Assembly: GCA_928212115.1 (NCBI GenBank)
Contig: CAKMRJ010005412.1
Location: 256,111,598 to 256,175,597 of the forward strand
Reading direction: 5' to 3'
DNA: 64,000 bases
Source: Lactuca virosa
Lineage: Eukaryota; Streptophyta; Magnoliopsida; Asterales; Asteraceae
Shown: one piece after another, positions 43,493 through 53,840 of the stretch
Numbering within the stretch: the first letter of the stretch is position 1
Layout of the letters: every line of letters starts with the position of its first letter
Made by a program: the position numbers and the translations under genes
Notes under the pieces: generated by a model
The model's database searches: none
What the model was told of the DNA's origin: nothing
What the model saw: only the letters and a program-made list of their open reading frames with translations

Positions 43493-44647
43493 TTGATCAG
43501 AAGATGTTCGGACAGCACTACGACTCTAAGAGTAGTATTCTTCGGTGAAACTGGGAGATCTTCACAAAAACCGGGCTTCTCGCGGGCAGAGCTTCGGCTC
43601 GGAAACTTTACTTCTCGGGATCTTCAGGCTTCGGGACTTGCTTCGGGTCTCGGGATGATACCGGGGCTTCGGGGGTACTTCAATACAGCTAGAGAGGGTA
43701 TCGGGAGTGAGAGAGTGAAGGAATTAGCAACCAAAACCCGACTGCCCTTCGATTCTATTTATAGGGTTGATTTTTCGATTTTCACGTCGTGAACAGTGTT
43801 TTCACGTCGTGGACTTGAACGTCATTGCATGCGTCATCGTCCACTTGCTCTGTCAGGATCCAGAAGGCGTCAGAAGACATGTCACGTCGTGACCACTGAT
43901 TTCACGTCGTGGTCTCTGACAGTTTTGGGGTTTCGCGCCCCGAACTTCAGAAATCCATAACTTTCGCATATGAACTCCGTTTCCGACGTTCTTTATATCG
44001 ACGCATAGGTAAAAACAAGATCTACAACTTTCATTTAGACTTTATCGGCTAATTTTGACTTTATTTTTATTATATTTATTTTATATTATTTTTAGTAGGT
44101 CGGGACAGGAAAACTCCGTTATAAACTCATAACTCCTTCGTCTGACGTCCGTTTTCGTCTTTCTTTCCGTCGTTGGACTACTATCGACGAGATCTTCAAT
44201 TCTCGCTTAGATTGTTTCGGCTAAATATCGCTCGATCTCATATTCGAACTTCAGGTTGTACACTGCTAAGCCGAAACTTCGAAAAATCATAACTTCCTCA
44301 TACGAAGTCAGATTTGGGCGTTCTTTTCATGCACGCTCTCGGTTTAACGTATTCTACAACTTTCATTTAGATCGCTAAGGCCAAATATCGCTCTAACGTA
44401 AATTCACTATTTACGTCGCGCTGTGTCGTGCCGGTTCTGTCGCGAAACTTCGACATGTCATAACTTCTTCGTTATAACTCGGATTTCCGTATTCTTTATA
44501 TGTACAGAATCCTTGTAACATATACTACAACTTAGTTAAGATTAATCCTTCTAGATAATCTTCCATCAAAAAGTCATTTTTGATGCTTATCGTCTCTAAA
44601 TTGACTAACCCTGATCTACGGGCGTTACAAAACTCTTAAGCCCCGAT

Positions 44648-44648
44648 A

Positions 44649-44679
<31 letters not shown>

Positions 44680-44694
44680 ATAATAATAATAATA

Positions 44695-44749
<55 letters not shown>
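44648..44749. repeat. (ATT)n microsatellite with strand switch
   Basis: ATT units change to TAA units and back to TTA, making a long AT-only inverted repeat. Confidence 0.93.
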
Positions 44750-46322
44750 GCCAAACCAATAATATTTAGCGGGGCGTAGGTTTCGGGGAGCCAAATGAAA
44801 TAATTTTAGATGTTGGGGGTTAAAAGTGTAAGTTCTGGATTTAATTTTAAAAGGATTTTAAAGGTCATGGTGTGCTTGGTAATTTTTGAACTTAGATTGA
44901 AAGGATTTTGGAATGTTGGGGGTCAAGTGGTAACTTCTGGGACTAGAATTGTAATGAACTATTATAGAAGGGGTTTAATTGGTAAATAATGGATTGAAGT
45001 TGAAAAGAATATGGGGGGAGGGGTTGGAAGTGGATGAAGGACAAAGTTTGCATGTGGACGGGTATAAACTCGTCACTTTGTTCGTAACCCTAACCCTAGA
45101 CTCTCATATCCTCAGCCGCCACCTTCACGTATCCTCCCTCCAGCCGCTGACATCTCTCCCGTAGTCACCTTGCACCACCGAGCCATTGTGGTGCCGTTGT
45201 AACATCCGGATTCCCAGGTATCTTATTTTAAGTATTTATCTTGAATTTTAGAGAGGGACTCGGCGAGTAGACGCTCAGACTCGCCGAGTAGGACCGCGCA
45301 TTTCTTGCCTGATTTAATGAAGGACTCGACGAGTCGATGCGTGGACTCGGCGAGTCCGCGCTGTATTTGGAAACCCTAATTCTCGGGGTCTGTGCCCTAT
45401 TTAAAGGCCTGTATAGCCTCCATTTGCGGCCAATTCACCCCTGATGAACCCTAGAGAGTAGAGAGAAAGCTTGTAGTGCAAGAGGAAGGTTAATTCACCA
45501 TTTCTTGAGTGCTTTAGCAAAGGAGAAGTGGTTTCCAATAAGAGGAGGTCAAGGGAGCTGTGGATCCAGGGTTTTCAAGTACAGATCTACACTATTGAGG
45601 TATCAAATCGAACTTCCTTTCTGTTTTAGGTTAAGATCTATGATTTAGGATTTTCTTTAACCTTTTAAGGCTTGAAAAGTTGAGCTTATGGTTCCTTGCT
45701 GGGTTAGACCTCAGATCTGGACCCATAGAGGTCCATAGAACCTTCCCCTTTCTGCTTTATGCTTGTTCATGGAGGATTGGAGACTAGGTTGCCATTCTTA
45801 GAGTTATTTCTCCATTTATGACTTGATGTGGGTTGCATGCACGTAAAGGTTGCACCTTTACGTGACATTTGAGCACTTGAAGGGTAGATCTGATAGTTAG
45901 GGAAGCAGATCTGACCTTAGAAGGTCATTTGAGTAAGAACATGGAAGCAACTCGCCGAGTCCATGAGTGGACTCGACGAGTCGAGTCGGGGTTGCCCCGC
46001 GATTCGTGACAGGTGGAACCTGTCGAGTGGGTCGATGACTCGACGATCCAAGAGAGGCTAGAAGGATTCAGAGAACCCGCATGGACTCGCCGAGTCGCCC
46101 ATGTGCACTCGACGAGTCGGTCAAGGTTTGACCATTGACTTTCGTTGACCTTAAAGTTCTGGTCAAGACTGATTCAAGAGAGTTCAGGGAAGGGTAGAAT
46201 AGCCTTCTACCCAATCTGTAGCGATGAGGCTATGAGAGAATATTGATCAGGAATGTTATTTGAATAATAGGAGGAGGCTAGGTCGGGACGTTGAGCACGA
46301 GAGTTTATCCGACTTCATTGAG

Positions 46323-46678
46323 GTGAGTCTTCTCACTATACTGTACCTGGAAGGGTACCTATGTGTGACCGGAAGGTCTTGTATGCTATGAGATGTATGT
46401 GCTATATGCGGTTATGTGATATGTAAGTTATGTATGTTATGTATGATAAGGACCGGAAGGTCATGATGATAAGGACCGGAAGGTCAAGAGGTTACGGACC
46501 GGAAGGTCGATACGGGTAGGACCGGAATGTCTACCGGAATTCGGGACGGAAGTCCCCTGAGACACATGGATCGGAAGATCCTACAGGGTTATGGCCTGGA
46601 AAGGCGTATGTGTTGTATGTGGTATTTAGGGAACTTACTAAGCATTCATGCTTACAGTTGTAGTGTTATGTGTTTCAG
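46323..46678 (+). other. Putative LTR intron (Gypsy-4 5' LTR)
   Basis: Donor TTGAG|GTGAGTCTTCTC, box GGGAACTTACTAAGCATTC near 46629, acceptor GTGTTTCAG|GT. Confidence 0.5.
46343..46608 (+). repeat. GGAA-loop hairpin array (Gypsy-4 5' LTR)
   Basis: Units share the loop GGAA while stems change and pair: GACC/GGTC (several), GGGAC/GTCCC, GGATC/GATCC, GCCT/AGGC, and GTACC-tggaag-GGTAC. Confidence 0.85.
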
Positions 46679-46865
46679 GTACTAGCGAGGACCGTGGGAA
46701 GGCACCGGCATGATTCGTACACACTTATAGAGGCTATGTTTTGAGATTCTGGGATTTGTTTGTTATGATGACTTTGGATACAGTTTATTATTATTGTTTT
46801 TTGATGATTGAAAATATGATTTAAAAATGAGAAAAATTATTTTGAAAATTTACGTTGTTACAAGT

Positions 46866-46877
46866 TGGTATCAGAGC
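46866..46877 (+). promoter_or_regulatory. Primer-binding site of Gypsy-4
   Basis: TGGTATCAGAGC, three bases after the LTR. Confidence 0.95.
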
Positions 46878-47472
46878 CTTGGCTTGAGGGATTCGGGTGC
46901 ATCTTCGGATGAATCTGAACTCAAATTGAGGATTTGAGAAAGTTTTTCCTAAAATAAACAATTTTCCAAGAGAGTAAAAGATTTTGAGAAAGGCAGAAGG
47001 AAGCAGTGTGTACGATCAGCCAGCGCCTGAACGGTGATTTCCCAAAATACCCTTACATTATGTGTTATGAGATATGTTATGATATGATATGCATGCTAGA
47101 GTAAGGTAGGTATTCATATTAGGACTAGAGTGGCCTGATTTGTGATGCCTTAGCCTAGGGATATTTCTGCTGCTATGTGATGCTTGAGAGTGAGTAGATA
47201 GTAGTGAGGAGCTTATGAGAGGTCTACCGAAGGGTAGCCTATGCCAGCGAGATGTAGAGTGCTTGTGATCTGGGATCCAAGGAGGAGGACTTAGGGTGAA
47301 TACTGATGCGGTGTAGACGGTAGTATAAGGCCCGTACTACTGAAGACACCGGAGCAGTGCGCACTCTAAGTAAGAATCATTTGGGTACTAGGGAACAAGT
47401 AGGGTTGAGTTATCGAGTGCGAGTATGCTCGAGCGAGTCTATGATATTATTATGTTGTATTTTAGAGACATC
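46878..47472 (+). other. Gypsy-4 leader
   Basis: Untranslated. It shares the TTGAGGGATTCGGGTGCA and GGCCCGTACTACTGAAGACA blocks with Gypsy-2 and Gypsy-3. Confidence 0.7.
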
Positions 47473-49381
47473 ATGGTTGGGACACGCCACAGACCTGAGC
47501 CGAGCGGCGTGAGTGACGAGGAGCTTCATCAGATGATCCACGATGAGGTGGCGGCGGCGATCCGGGCCGAGATTCCGGAGATGTTTGGGTCTATCAAGAC
47601 CACATTGCTTGAGACTTTTGATGAGCGGTACGCAGCAGTGACTGAGGCTGCGGCTGCTGCAGCTGTGGCTGCTGCCAGACCTCAGGGAGGTGACTCGTTG
47701 TTGCTTCGAGAGTTCAGCAACACGAAGCCACCAGAGTTGACGGGACGCAGGATCCGATCGCTGCGATGAGATGGATTTCTGATATCAAGGGATGCTTCTA
47801 CACGTGTTCATGTCCGGAGCATCTGAGGGTACGGTTCGCATTGAACCAGCTTCGCTTGGGAGTGAAGGACTGGTGGAAGTTCGTGACGGCGAGCTTCACT
47901 CTTGTAGAGATTTCAGCGGTGACCTGGGAGAGGTTCACCACCATGTTCAGAGACGAGTATGTTCCCCCAGTGGAGAGGGAACGGTTGGTTCAGGAGTTCT
48001 TGACCCTCAAGCAGGGTACTGATTCGGTTACTGTGGTTACCAGGAAGTTTCATGAGAGGGCGATGTTCTGCCCTGAGCAGGTGTCTACTGAGCAGGCACG
48101 CATGAGCCGGTATTTGGGCGTCTTGAGGAGGGATATTCAGGAGTTCGTGTTGAACTCGACTTACCGGACATTTGCTGAGCTCCAGGAAAATGCCCGGAAG
48201 AGGGAGATTGAGTTGGAGACTCAGGCCAGGGAGGAGGCCGAGTCTCAGAGGATGGATCGGCGGCCGGCACAGTCTCAGCTGGCAGCCAAGCGGGCCAAGT
48301 CCGCTGACACGAGATCCGGAGGCCAGAAGTGCGGCAAGGGACATGATGGGGTTTGTCGATCGGGTGCTTGCTACAAATGTGGCAAGGAGGGGCATATCGC
48401 CAAGGATTTCCCCAAGGGGTTTATGGTTTGCTTTCATTGCAACCAGACTGGCCATCGGAAGGCCGAGTGCCCGCAGTTACTGTTGGATAAGATGTCTAAG
48501 TCCATAACTTATTTGGTATATACTTGACCCGACCCGACATGGTCCATTTGGGTTGCACTTCACCCAAACTAGTTATGGATAATTTTATGAGAGTTGTATA
48601 CTTACGATTTATTAATATATTATAAGTTATAATATATTAATATAAAGTCATGTTACTTAATTAGTTTTAATCTTGAATTAATTATGAATTAATTTAGTGA
48701 TTAAAGGAAGACTAATTAAATCATGGGCTATTATATTTATATAGTGTGGGCTAACACTCATTTGGGAATGGGCTAAGCTTATATGGAAGTCCATGGATGA
48801 TCCATGGAGCTTTTACCCATGGATCCTTGGAAGAGGAAAAGACATGGGTTATTAGGGTTTCACCCTAACCATGTACACTATATTAAACAAGCTTATGTTG
48901 CATGAAAAAAACACTAATGTGTGTGTAAGTGTGGTGGCCAAAATCAAGAGTTAGTATACTCTCTCATACATTTTCCAAGTTTGTGGTGATTTGTGATTTC
49001 CATTTGAGGCATTCACATTATTGGTGCTTGGCTCTCAAACTCCAAGGAATCAACAATCAACAAAAGGTATGTAATTCATCTAGTTCTTTTATGGTTAAAA
49101 GTACCCCCATGCCTGCTAGATAGGTTATAAACCTTGGAAAATAATATTTTGCATGTATCTTAGACAAACATAGATCCAAGGTTTAATAGGGTTGCATGTA
49201 CACTTAGGAAGTGTTGGAATGCTCAAAACCCAACAGTTACATCAGGGATCAGCACAGGGATTTGCACCTACTGCTAGGGTTACCGAGGTTCGGCCAGCGA
49301 AGGTCGAGGCACCGAAATCTCGCGGGAGAGCTTTCCAGTTGACAGCGGAGGAGGTCCGCGCAGCGCCCGATGTTCTGGCTG
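47473..49381 (+). pseudogene. Gypsy-4 gag, frameshifted and split by a Copia solo LTR
   Basis: Starts MVGTRHRPEPSG at 47473. The Ala-rich linker and FSNTKPPELTG end in a frameshift near 47755. The frame resumes with MRWISDIKGCFYTCSCPEHL and GVKDWWKFVTASF, then LKQGTDSVTVVTRKFHERA. Two CCHC knuckles follow. The first, CYKCGKEGHIAKDF, has lost its last Cys; the second, CFHCNQTGHRKAEC, is intact. The solo LTR at 48481-49235 interrupts it, after which it continues HQGSAQGFAPTARVTEVRPA to LTAEEVRAAPDVLAG. The start was chosen by match to Gypsy-1 MVTLRTRP rather than the further upstream ATG. Confidence 0.88.
48481..49235 (+). mobile_element. Copia solo LTR in Gypsy-4 gag, TSD gttac
   Basis: TGTTGGATAAGATGTC to AAAACCCAACA, 755 bp, flanked by gttac (48476-48480 and 49236-49240). 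Same family as the LTRs at 53841, 55146 and 62199 (shared ACTTGACCCGACCCG-CATGGTCC block). Confidence 0.95.
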
Positions 49382-49444
49382 GTATGTATTCTTTATTTAT
49401 TTATGCTGAGTTGAGATATTGTGCTTATACTATGATATGCGTAG
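49382..49444 (+). other. Intron-like 63-nt cassette at the gag-protease junction
   Basis: GTATGTATTC...ATGCGTAG, in frame and without stops. Removal joins L-A-G to T-F-L-V. Ends and position match the cassette in Gypsy-1, while the middle differs. Confidence 0.5.
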
Positions 49445-49860
49445 GTACTTTTCTTGTGAGTTCTGTACCTGCCTTAGTGTTATTCGACTCGGGTGCGAGT
49501 CGATCATTTGTGTCGATAGCGTTTAGTCGGCACATCAGTAGCCGACGAGAGGCGTTGAGTCGACCTCTACGAGTTTCCATAGCTGACGAGCGAGCGGTGT
49601 ATGCTATGGATGTGATTCTAGGATGTGTAACTCGAGATCTTCGGTGTTGAGTTCCCGATAGATCTAGTCCCGATTGCAGGGGGACGTATGGTGTCATAGT
49701 GGGCATGGATTGGGTTGAGCCGATTGGGGCTGTTATAGACTGCGAGCGACAGTTGGTGACGATACGAGACCCTAGTGGGGGAGTACTTACGGTGTACGGC
49801 GAGGGTACCCGATGTGGGTCGGCGTTTTGTTCCGCCGCCAGAGCGAGACAGAGTTTACAG
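49445..49860 (+). pseudogene. Gypsy-4 aspartic protease region
   Basis: ALVLFDSGASRSFVSIAFSR keeps the catalytic DSG. A frameshift near 49640 and a stop near 49696 interrupt FGVEFPIDLVPIA before GMDWVEPIGAVIDCERQLV. Confidence 0.85.
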
Positions 49861-50840
49861 CAGGGCTGCAGCGGGTTTGTAGCCTATGTGATGGACACAC
49901 GAGAGGCCGCTGGGAGGCCAAGTTCGATCGATGACGTTCCGATAGTGCGTGAGTTCCCGGATGTTTTTCCCGAGGAGTTGCCGGGTGTGCCTCCCGAGAG
50001 GCAGGTGGAGTTCCGCATCGATTTGGTTCCGGGGGCAGCGCCTATCGCCAAGGCGCCTTATCGCCTTGCGCCTCCAGAGATGCAGGAGTTATCCTCGCAG
50101 CTTCAGGAGCTGCTGCGGAAGGGGTTTATTAGACCGAGTAGTTCCCCTTGGGGAGCACCGATCCTTTTTGTCAAGAAAAAGGATGGTTCACACCGGATGT
50201 GTATTGATTACCGGGAGTTGAACAAGTTGACGGTCAAGAACCGTTACCCATTACCGAGGATCGACGATTTGTTCGATCAATTGTAGGGAGCGTCTTGGTT
50301 CTCCAAGATTGATCTAAGGTCTGGATATCATCAGATGAGAGTGCGTGATGAGGATATCCAGAAGACGGCGTTCAGGACTCGTTATGGGCATTACGAGTTC
50401 GTGGTGATGCCTTTCGGGCTCACCAATGCACCAGCAGCGTTCATGGATCTCATGAATAGGGTGTGTAGACCGATGTTGGGTCGTACGGTGATCGTATTCA
50501 TCGACGATATACTAGTGTATTCGAGATCTAGAGAGCAGCACGAGGAGCATCTGAGAGAGATCCTCGGGGTATTGAGGACGGAGAGGCTTTATGCCAAATT
50601 CTCCAAGTGTGAGTTCTGGTTACGGGAGGTCCAGTTCTTGGGACATCTTGTTAACCAGGATGGGATTTTGGTCGATCCGGCCAAAATTGAGGCGGTTATG
50701 ACGTGGGAGGTGCCGAGATCATCCACCGAGATCAGGAGCTTTTTAGGATTGGCCGGCTACTATCGGAGATTTATCAGAGATTTCTCCAAGATCGCCGTGC
50801 CTCTCACCAGGTTGACACGGAAGGGTGTTGCTTTTTCATA
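49861..50840 (+). pseudogene. Gypsy-4 reverse transcriptase
   Basis: VREFPDVFPEELPGVPPERQ, then SPWGAPILFVKKKDGSHRMC, RYPLPRIDDLFDQL, SKIDLRSGYHQMRV, FGLTNAPAAFMDLMNRVC, catalytic VFIDDILVYS (near 50500), and LGHLVNQDGILVDPAKIEAV and FLGLAGYYRRFIRDFSKIAV. A UAG replaces the expected Gln codon after DLFDQL (50284) and another replaces Trp before GPEQQ (50839). Apart from these the domain is complete. Confidence 0.92.
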
Positions 50841-51312
50841 GGGTCCGGAGCAGCAGACCTCGTTTGAGACACTTCGCCAGAAGTTATGCGAAGCCCCTGT
50901 GTTAGCCCTCCCAGAAGGGATGGAGGATTTTGTGGTGTATTGTGACGCATCGATATCGGGGTTGGGTGCAGTACTTATGCAGAGGGGGCATGTGATAGCG
51001 TATGCATCGAGGCAGCTGAAGCCTCATGAGACTAGGTATCCCACCCACGATTTGGAATTGGGGGCAGTGGTGTTCGCCCTCAAGATCTGTCGTCACTATT
51101 TGTATGGGGTTCGGTGTACCATATACACGGACCATTAGAGCTTGAAGTATTTGATGGATCAGCCCAATCTGAATATGCGCCAGAGGAGATGGTTGGACGT
51201 GGTAAAGGATTACGATTGTGAGATCCTGTACCACCCGGGCAAAGATAATGTTGTAGCTGATGCGCTGAGTCGTAGGGCGGAGAGTGCCCCAATTCGAGAC
51301 ACTTGTATGTGA
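50841..51312 (+). pseudogene. Gypsy-4 RNase H
   Basis: VVYCDASISGLGAVLMQRGH, HDLELGAVVFALK and CTIYTDH, then a UAG for Lys, then YHPGKDNVVADALSRRAE. All four acidic catalytic positions are present. It ends in a UGA at 51309. Confidence 0.88.
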
Positions 51313-52214
51313 TTGACAGTGATGACTCCGGTGTTGGACACCATTCGGGAGGCCCAGGCAGAGGCCGTAAGACCGGAGAACCGCAAGAGAGAGCGGGTGA
51401 TTGGGCAGGTACCGCCTACCACCCACAGACGGACGGGCAGAGTGAGTGGACGATTCAGACACTCGAGGATATGCTTCGAGCATGTGTGTTGGACTTCGGA
51501 GGAAGTTGGGACACGTACTTGCCGTTGGCTGAGTTTTCCTACAACAACAGCCACCATTCGAGTATCGGTATGCCTCCCTTCGAGCTGTTGTATGGGAGGA
51601 GGTATCGGACTCCCATTTGCTGGGGAGAGGTAGGGCAGAGTGTGATGGGTAGCACCGAGATAGTGCTTCAGACGACAGAGCAGATACACCAGGTTAGACA
51701 GCGGTTATTGAAGGCTCAGAGTCGTCAGAAGAGTTATGCGGATAGACGACGATCCGAGCTTGAGTTCCAGGTGGGAGACTTCGTACTCCTCAAAGTATCT
51801 CCTTGGAAAGGATTGATCCGATTCAGGAAGAAGGGCAAGCTGGGGCCCCGGTACATCGGTCCATTCAGGGTGACTGCGAGGGTGGGTAAGGTAGCTTATC
51901 GGTTGGAGTTACCTGAGGAGCTGAGCCAGATTCATGATACCTTTCACGTATCTCAGTTGAGGAAGTGTATAGCCGACGAGTCGGCGGTGGTACCGCTGGA
52001 GGATATTCAGGTGGATGCGAGCCTGAATTATGCTGAGAGACCAATCGCGATCCGGAATCGGAAGATCAAGGTTCTGAGGAACAAGGAAGTGCCTCTGGTG
52101 CAGGTCCAGTGGCAACATCGGAGAGGATCCGAGCTGACTTGGGAGCCAGAGTTGGAGATGCGGGAGCAACATCCAGAGTTGTTTGCGGAGCAAGACTTCG
52201 AGGGCGAAGTCTGA
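51313..52214 (+). pseudogene. Gypsy-4 integrase C-terminal half and chromodomain-like tail
   Basis: After RERVIGQ the sequence jumps into AYHPQTDGQSEWTIQTLEDM. The HHCC zinc finger and the first two catalytic Asp residues are deleted and only the Glu segment remains. It then runs openly through SYNNSHHSSIGMPPFELLYG, VGDFVLLKVSPWKGLIRF, GPRYIGPFRVTARVGKVAYR and HVSQLRKCIADES. The tail carries RNRKIKVLRNKEVPLVQVQW and TWEPELEMREQHPELFAEQD. The chromodomain-like tail matches Gypsy-1 closely. Confidence 0.9.
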
Positions 52215-52218
52215 TTCT

Positions 52219-52231
52219 AGTGGGGGAGAAT
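52219..52231 (+). promoter_or_regulatory. Polypurine tract of Gypsy-4
   Basis: AGTGGGGGAGAAT before the 3' LTR. Confidence 0.92.
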
Positions 52232-53357
52232 TGTAACATCCGGATTCCCAGGTATCTTATTTTAAGTATTTATCTTGAATTTTAGAGAGGGACTCGGCGA
52301 GTAGGCGCTCAGACTCGCCGAGTAGGACCGCACATTTCTTGCCTGATTTAATGAAGGACTCGACGAGTCGATGCGTGGACTCGGTGAGTCCGCGCTGTAT
52401 TTGGAAACCCTAATTCTCGGGGTCTGTGCCCTATTTAAAGGCCTTTATAGCCTCCATTTGCGGCCAATGCACCCCTGAGGAACCCTAGAGAGCAGAGAGA
52501 AAGCTTGTATGCAAGAGGAAGGCTATTCACCATTTCTTGAGTGCTTTAGCAAAGGAGAAGTGGTTTCCAACAAGAGGAGGTCAAGGGAGTTGTGGATCCA
52601 GGGTTGGTTTTCAAGTTCAGATCTACACTATTGAGGTATAAATCGAACTTCCTTTCTGTTTTGGGTTAAGATCTATGATTTAGGGTTTTCTTTAACCTTT
52701 TAAGGCTTGAAAAGTTGAGCTTATGGTTCCTTGATGGGTTAGACCTCAGATCTGGACCCATAGAGGTCCAGAGAACCTTCCCCTTTCTGCTTTATGCTTG
52801 TTCATGGAGGATTGGAGACTAGGTTGCCATTCTTAGAGTTATTTCTCCATTTATGACTTGATGTGGGTTGCATGCACGTAAAGGTTGCACCTTTACGTGA
52901 CATTTGAGCACTTGAAGGGTAGATCTGATAGTTAGGGAAGCAGATCTGACCTTAGAAGGTCATTTGAGTAAGAACATGGAAGCAACTCGCCGAGTCCATG
53001 AGTGGACTCGACGAGTCGAGTCGGGGTTGCCCCGCGATTCGTGACAGGTGGAACCCGTCGAGTGGGTCGATGACTCGACGAGCCAAGAGAGGCTAGAAGG
53101 ATTCAGAGAACCCGCATGGACTTGCCGAGTCGCCCATGTGCACTCGACGAGTCGGTCAAGGTTTGACCATTGACTTTCTTTGACCTTAGGGTTCTGGTCA
53201 AGACTGATTCAAGAGAGTTCAGGGAAGGGTAGAATGGCCTTCTACCCAATCTGTAGCGATGAGGCTATGAGAGAATATTGATCGGGAATGTTATTTGAAT
53301 AATAGGAGGAGGCCAGGTCGGGACGTTGAGCACGAGAGTTTATCCGACTTCATTGAG

Positions 53358-53724
53358 GTGAGTCTTCTCACTATACTGTACCTGGAAGGGTACCTATGTG
53401 TGACCGGAAGGTCTTGTATGCTAGGAGATGTATGTGCTATATGCGGTTATGTGATATGTATGTGCTATGTGAGTTATGTATGTTATGTATGATAAGGACA
53501 GGAAGGTCATGATGGTAAGGACCGGAAGGTCAAGAGGTTACAGACCGGAAGGTCGATACGGGTAGGACCGGAAGGTCTACCGGAATACGGGACGGAAGTC
53601 CCCTGAGACACATGGATCGGAAGATCCTACAGGGTTATGGCCTGGAAAGGCGTATGTGTTGTATGTGGTATTTAGGGAACTCACTAAGCATTCATGCTTA
53701 CAGTTGTAGTGTTATGTGTTTCAG
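53358..53724 (+). other. Putative LTR intron (Gypsy-4 3' LTR)
   Basis: Same donor and acceptor as the 5' LTR. The box here reads GGGAACTCACTAAGCATTC. Confidence 0.5.
53379..53655 (+). repeat. GGAA-loop hairpin array (Gypsy-4 3' LTR)
   Basis: Same units as the 5' LTR. ACCGGAATGTCTACC in the 5' copy is ACCGGAAGGTCTACC here, which pairs better. Confidence 0.85.
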
Positions 53725-53840
53725 GTACCAGCGAGGACCGTGGGAAGGCGCCGACATGATCCGTACACACTTATAGAGGCTATGTTTTGAGATTCTGGGA
53801 TTTGTTTGTTATGATGACTTTGGATACAGTTTATTGTTAT

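Larger units (their letters stand above)
42339..44629 (-). mobile_element. Solo LTR nested in Gypsy-3, TSD aaact
   Basis: 2291 bp, TG...CA. The minus-strand start TGTAACGCCCGTAGATC is the usual type. Flanked by aaact at 42334-42338 and 44630-44634. It carries the palindrome TTCACGTCGTGAA (43778-43912) and a tandem array. On the minus strand it has the donor / CTCACCAGGCT box / acceptor layout. Confidence 0.93.
36178..45197 (+). mobile_element. Gypsy-3: non-autonomous relative, broken at both ends
   Basis: The left LTR is cut at its 5' side by Gypsy-2. The right LTR is split by a solo LTR and cut by Gypsy-4. Left and right LTR pieces share 36178-36448 with 44929-45197. The internal region has PBS, a shared leader, a small gag scrap and PPT but no pol. 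Layout matches Gypsy-2: internal PPT-like site, hairpin array, PPT. Confidence 0.8.
42289..45197 (+). repeat. Gypsy-3 right LTR, split and truncated
   Basis: Starts TGTAACACTCCG. After 50 bp it is split by the solo LTR (42339-44629), resumes at 44635 and is cut at 45197 by Gypsy-4. Its last 269 bp match the start of the left LTR piece. Confidence 0.85.
45198..46862 (+). repeat. Gypsy-4 5' LTR
   Basis: TGTAACATCCGGATTCCC to TTACGTTGTTACA, 1665 bp. TATA-like CCCTATTTAAAGG near 45407. About nine GACTCG-N-CGAGTC palindromes (45255-45360 and 45950-46120) lie on both sides of it. Intron signals and hairpin array follow. Confidence 0.94.
45198..53840 (+). mobile_element. Gypsy-4: Tekay/Del-like chromovirus, integrase core deleted
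   Basis: 5' LTR, PBS, gag, protease, RT, RNase H, integrase C-terminal part, PPT and 3' LTR in order. The 3' LTR is cut at 53840 by a Copia LTR, so the right TSD is not visible; the left flank is gccgt. A Copia solo LTR sits in gag. Four in-frame stops and an integrase deletion make it non-functional, although the sequence is otherwise well kept. Confidence 0.9.
52232..53840 (+). repeat. Gypsy-4 3' LTR, 3' end cut by Copia-A
   Basis: Matches the 5' LTR with scattered differences up to GGATACAGTTTATT. The last roughly 70 bp are absent at the Copia-A junction. Confidence 0.92.

Noticed and set aside
43493..43792. Frame next to the tandem array (99 codons)
   Set aside because: It overlaps the LTR leader of a minus-strand solo LTR, with no motif and no homologue that I know.
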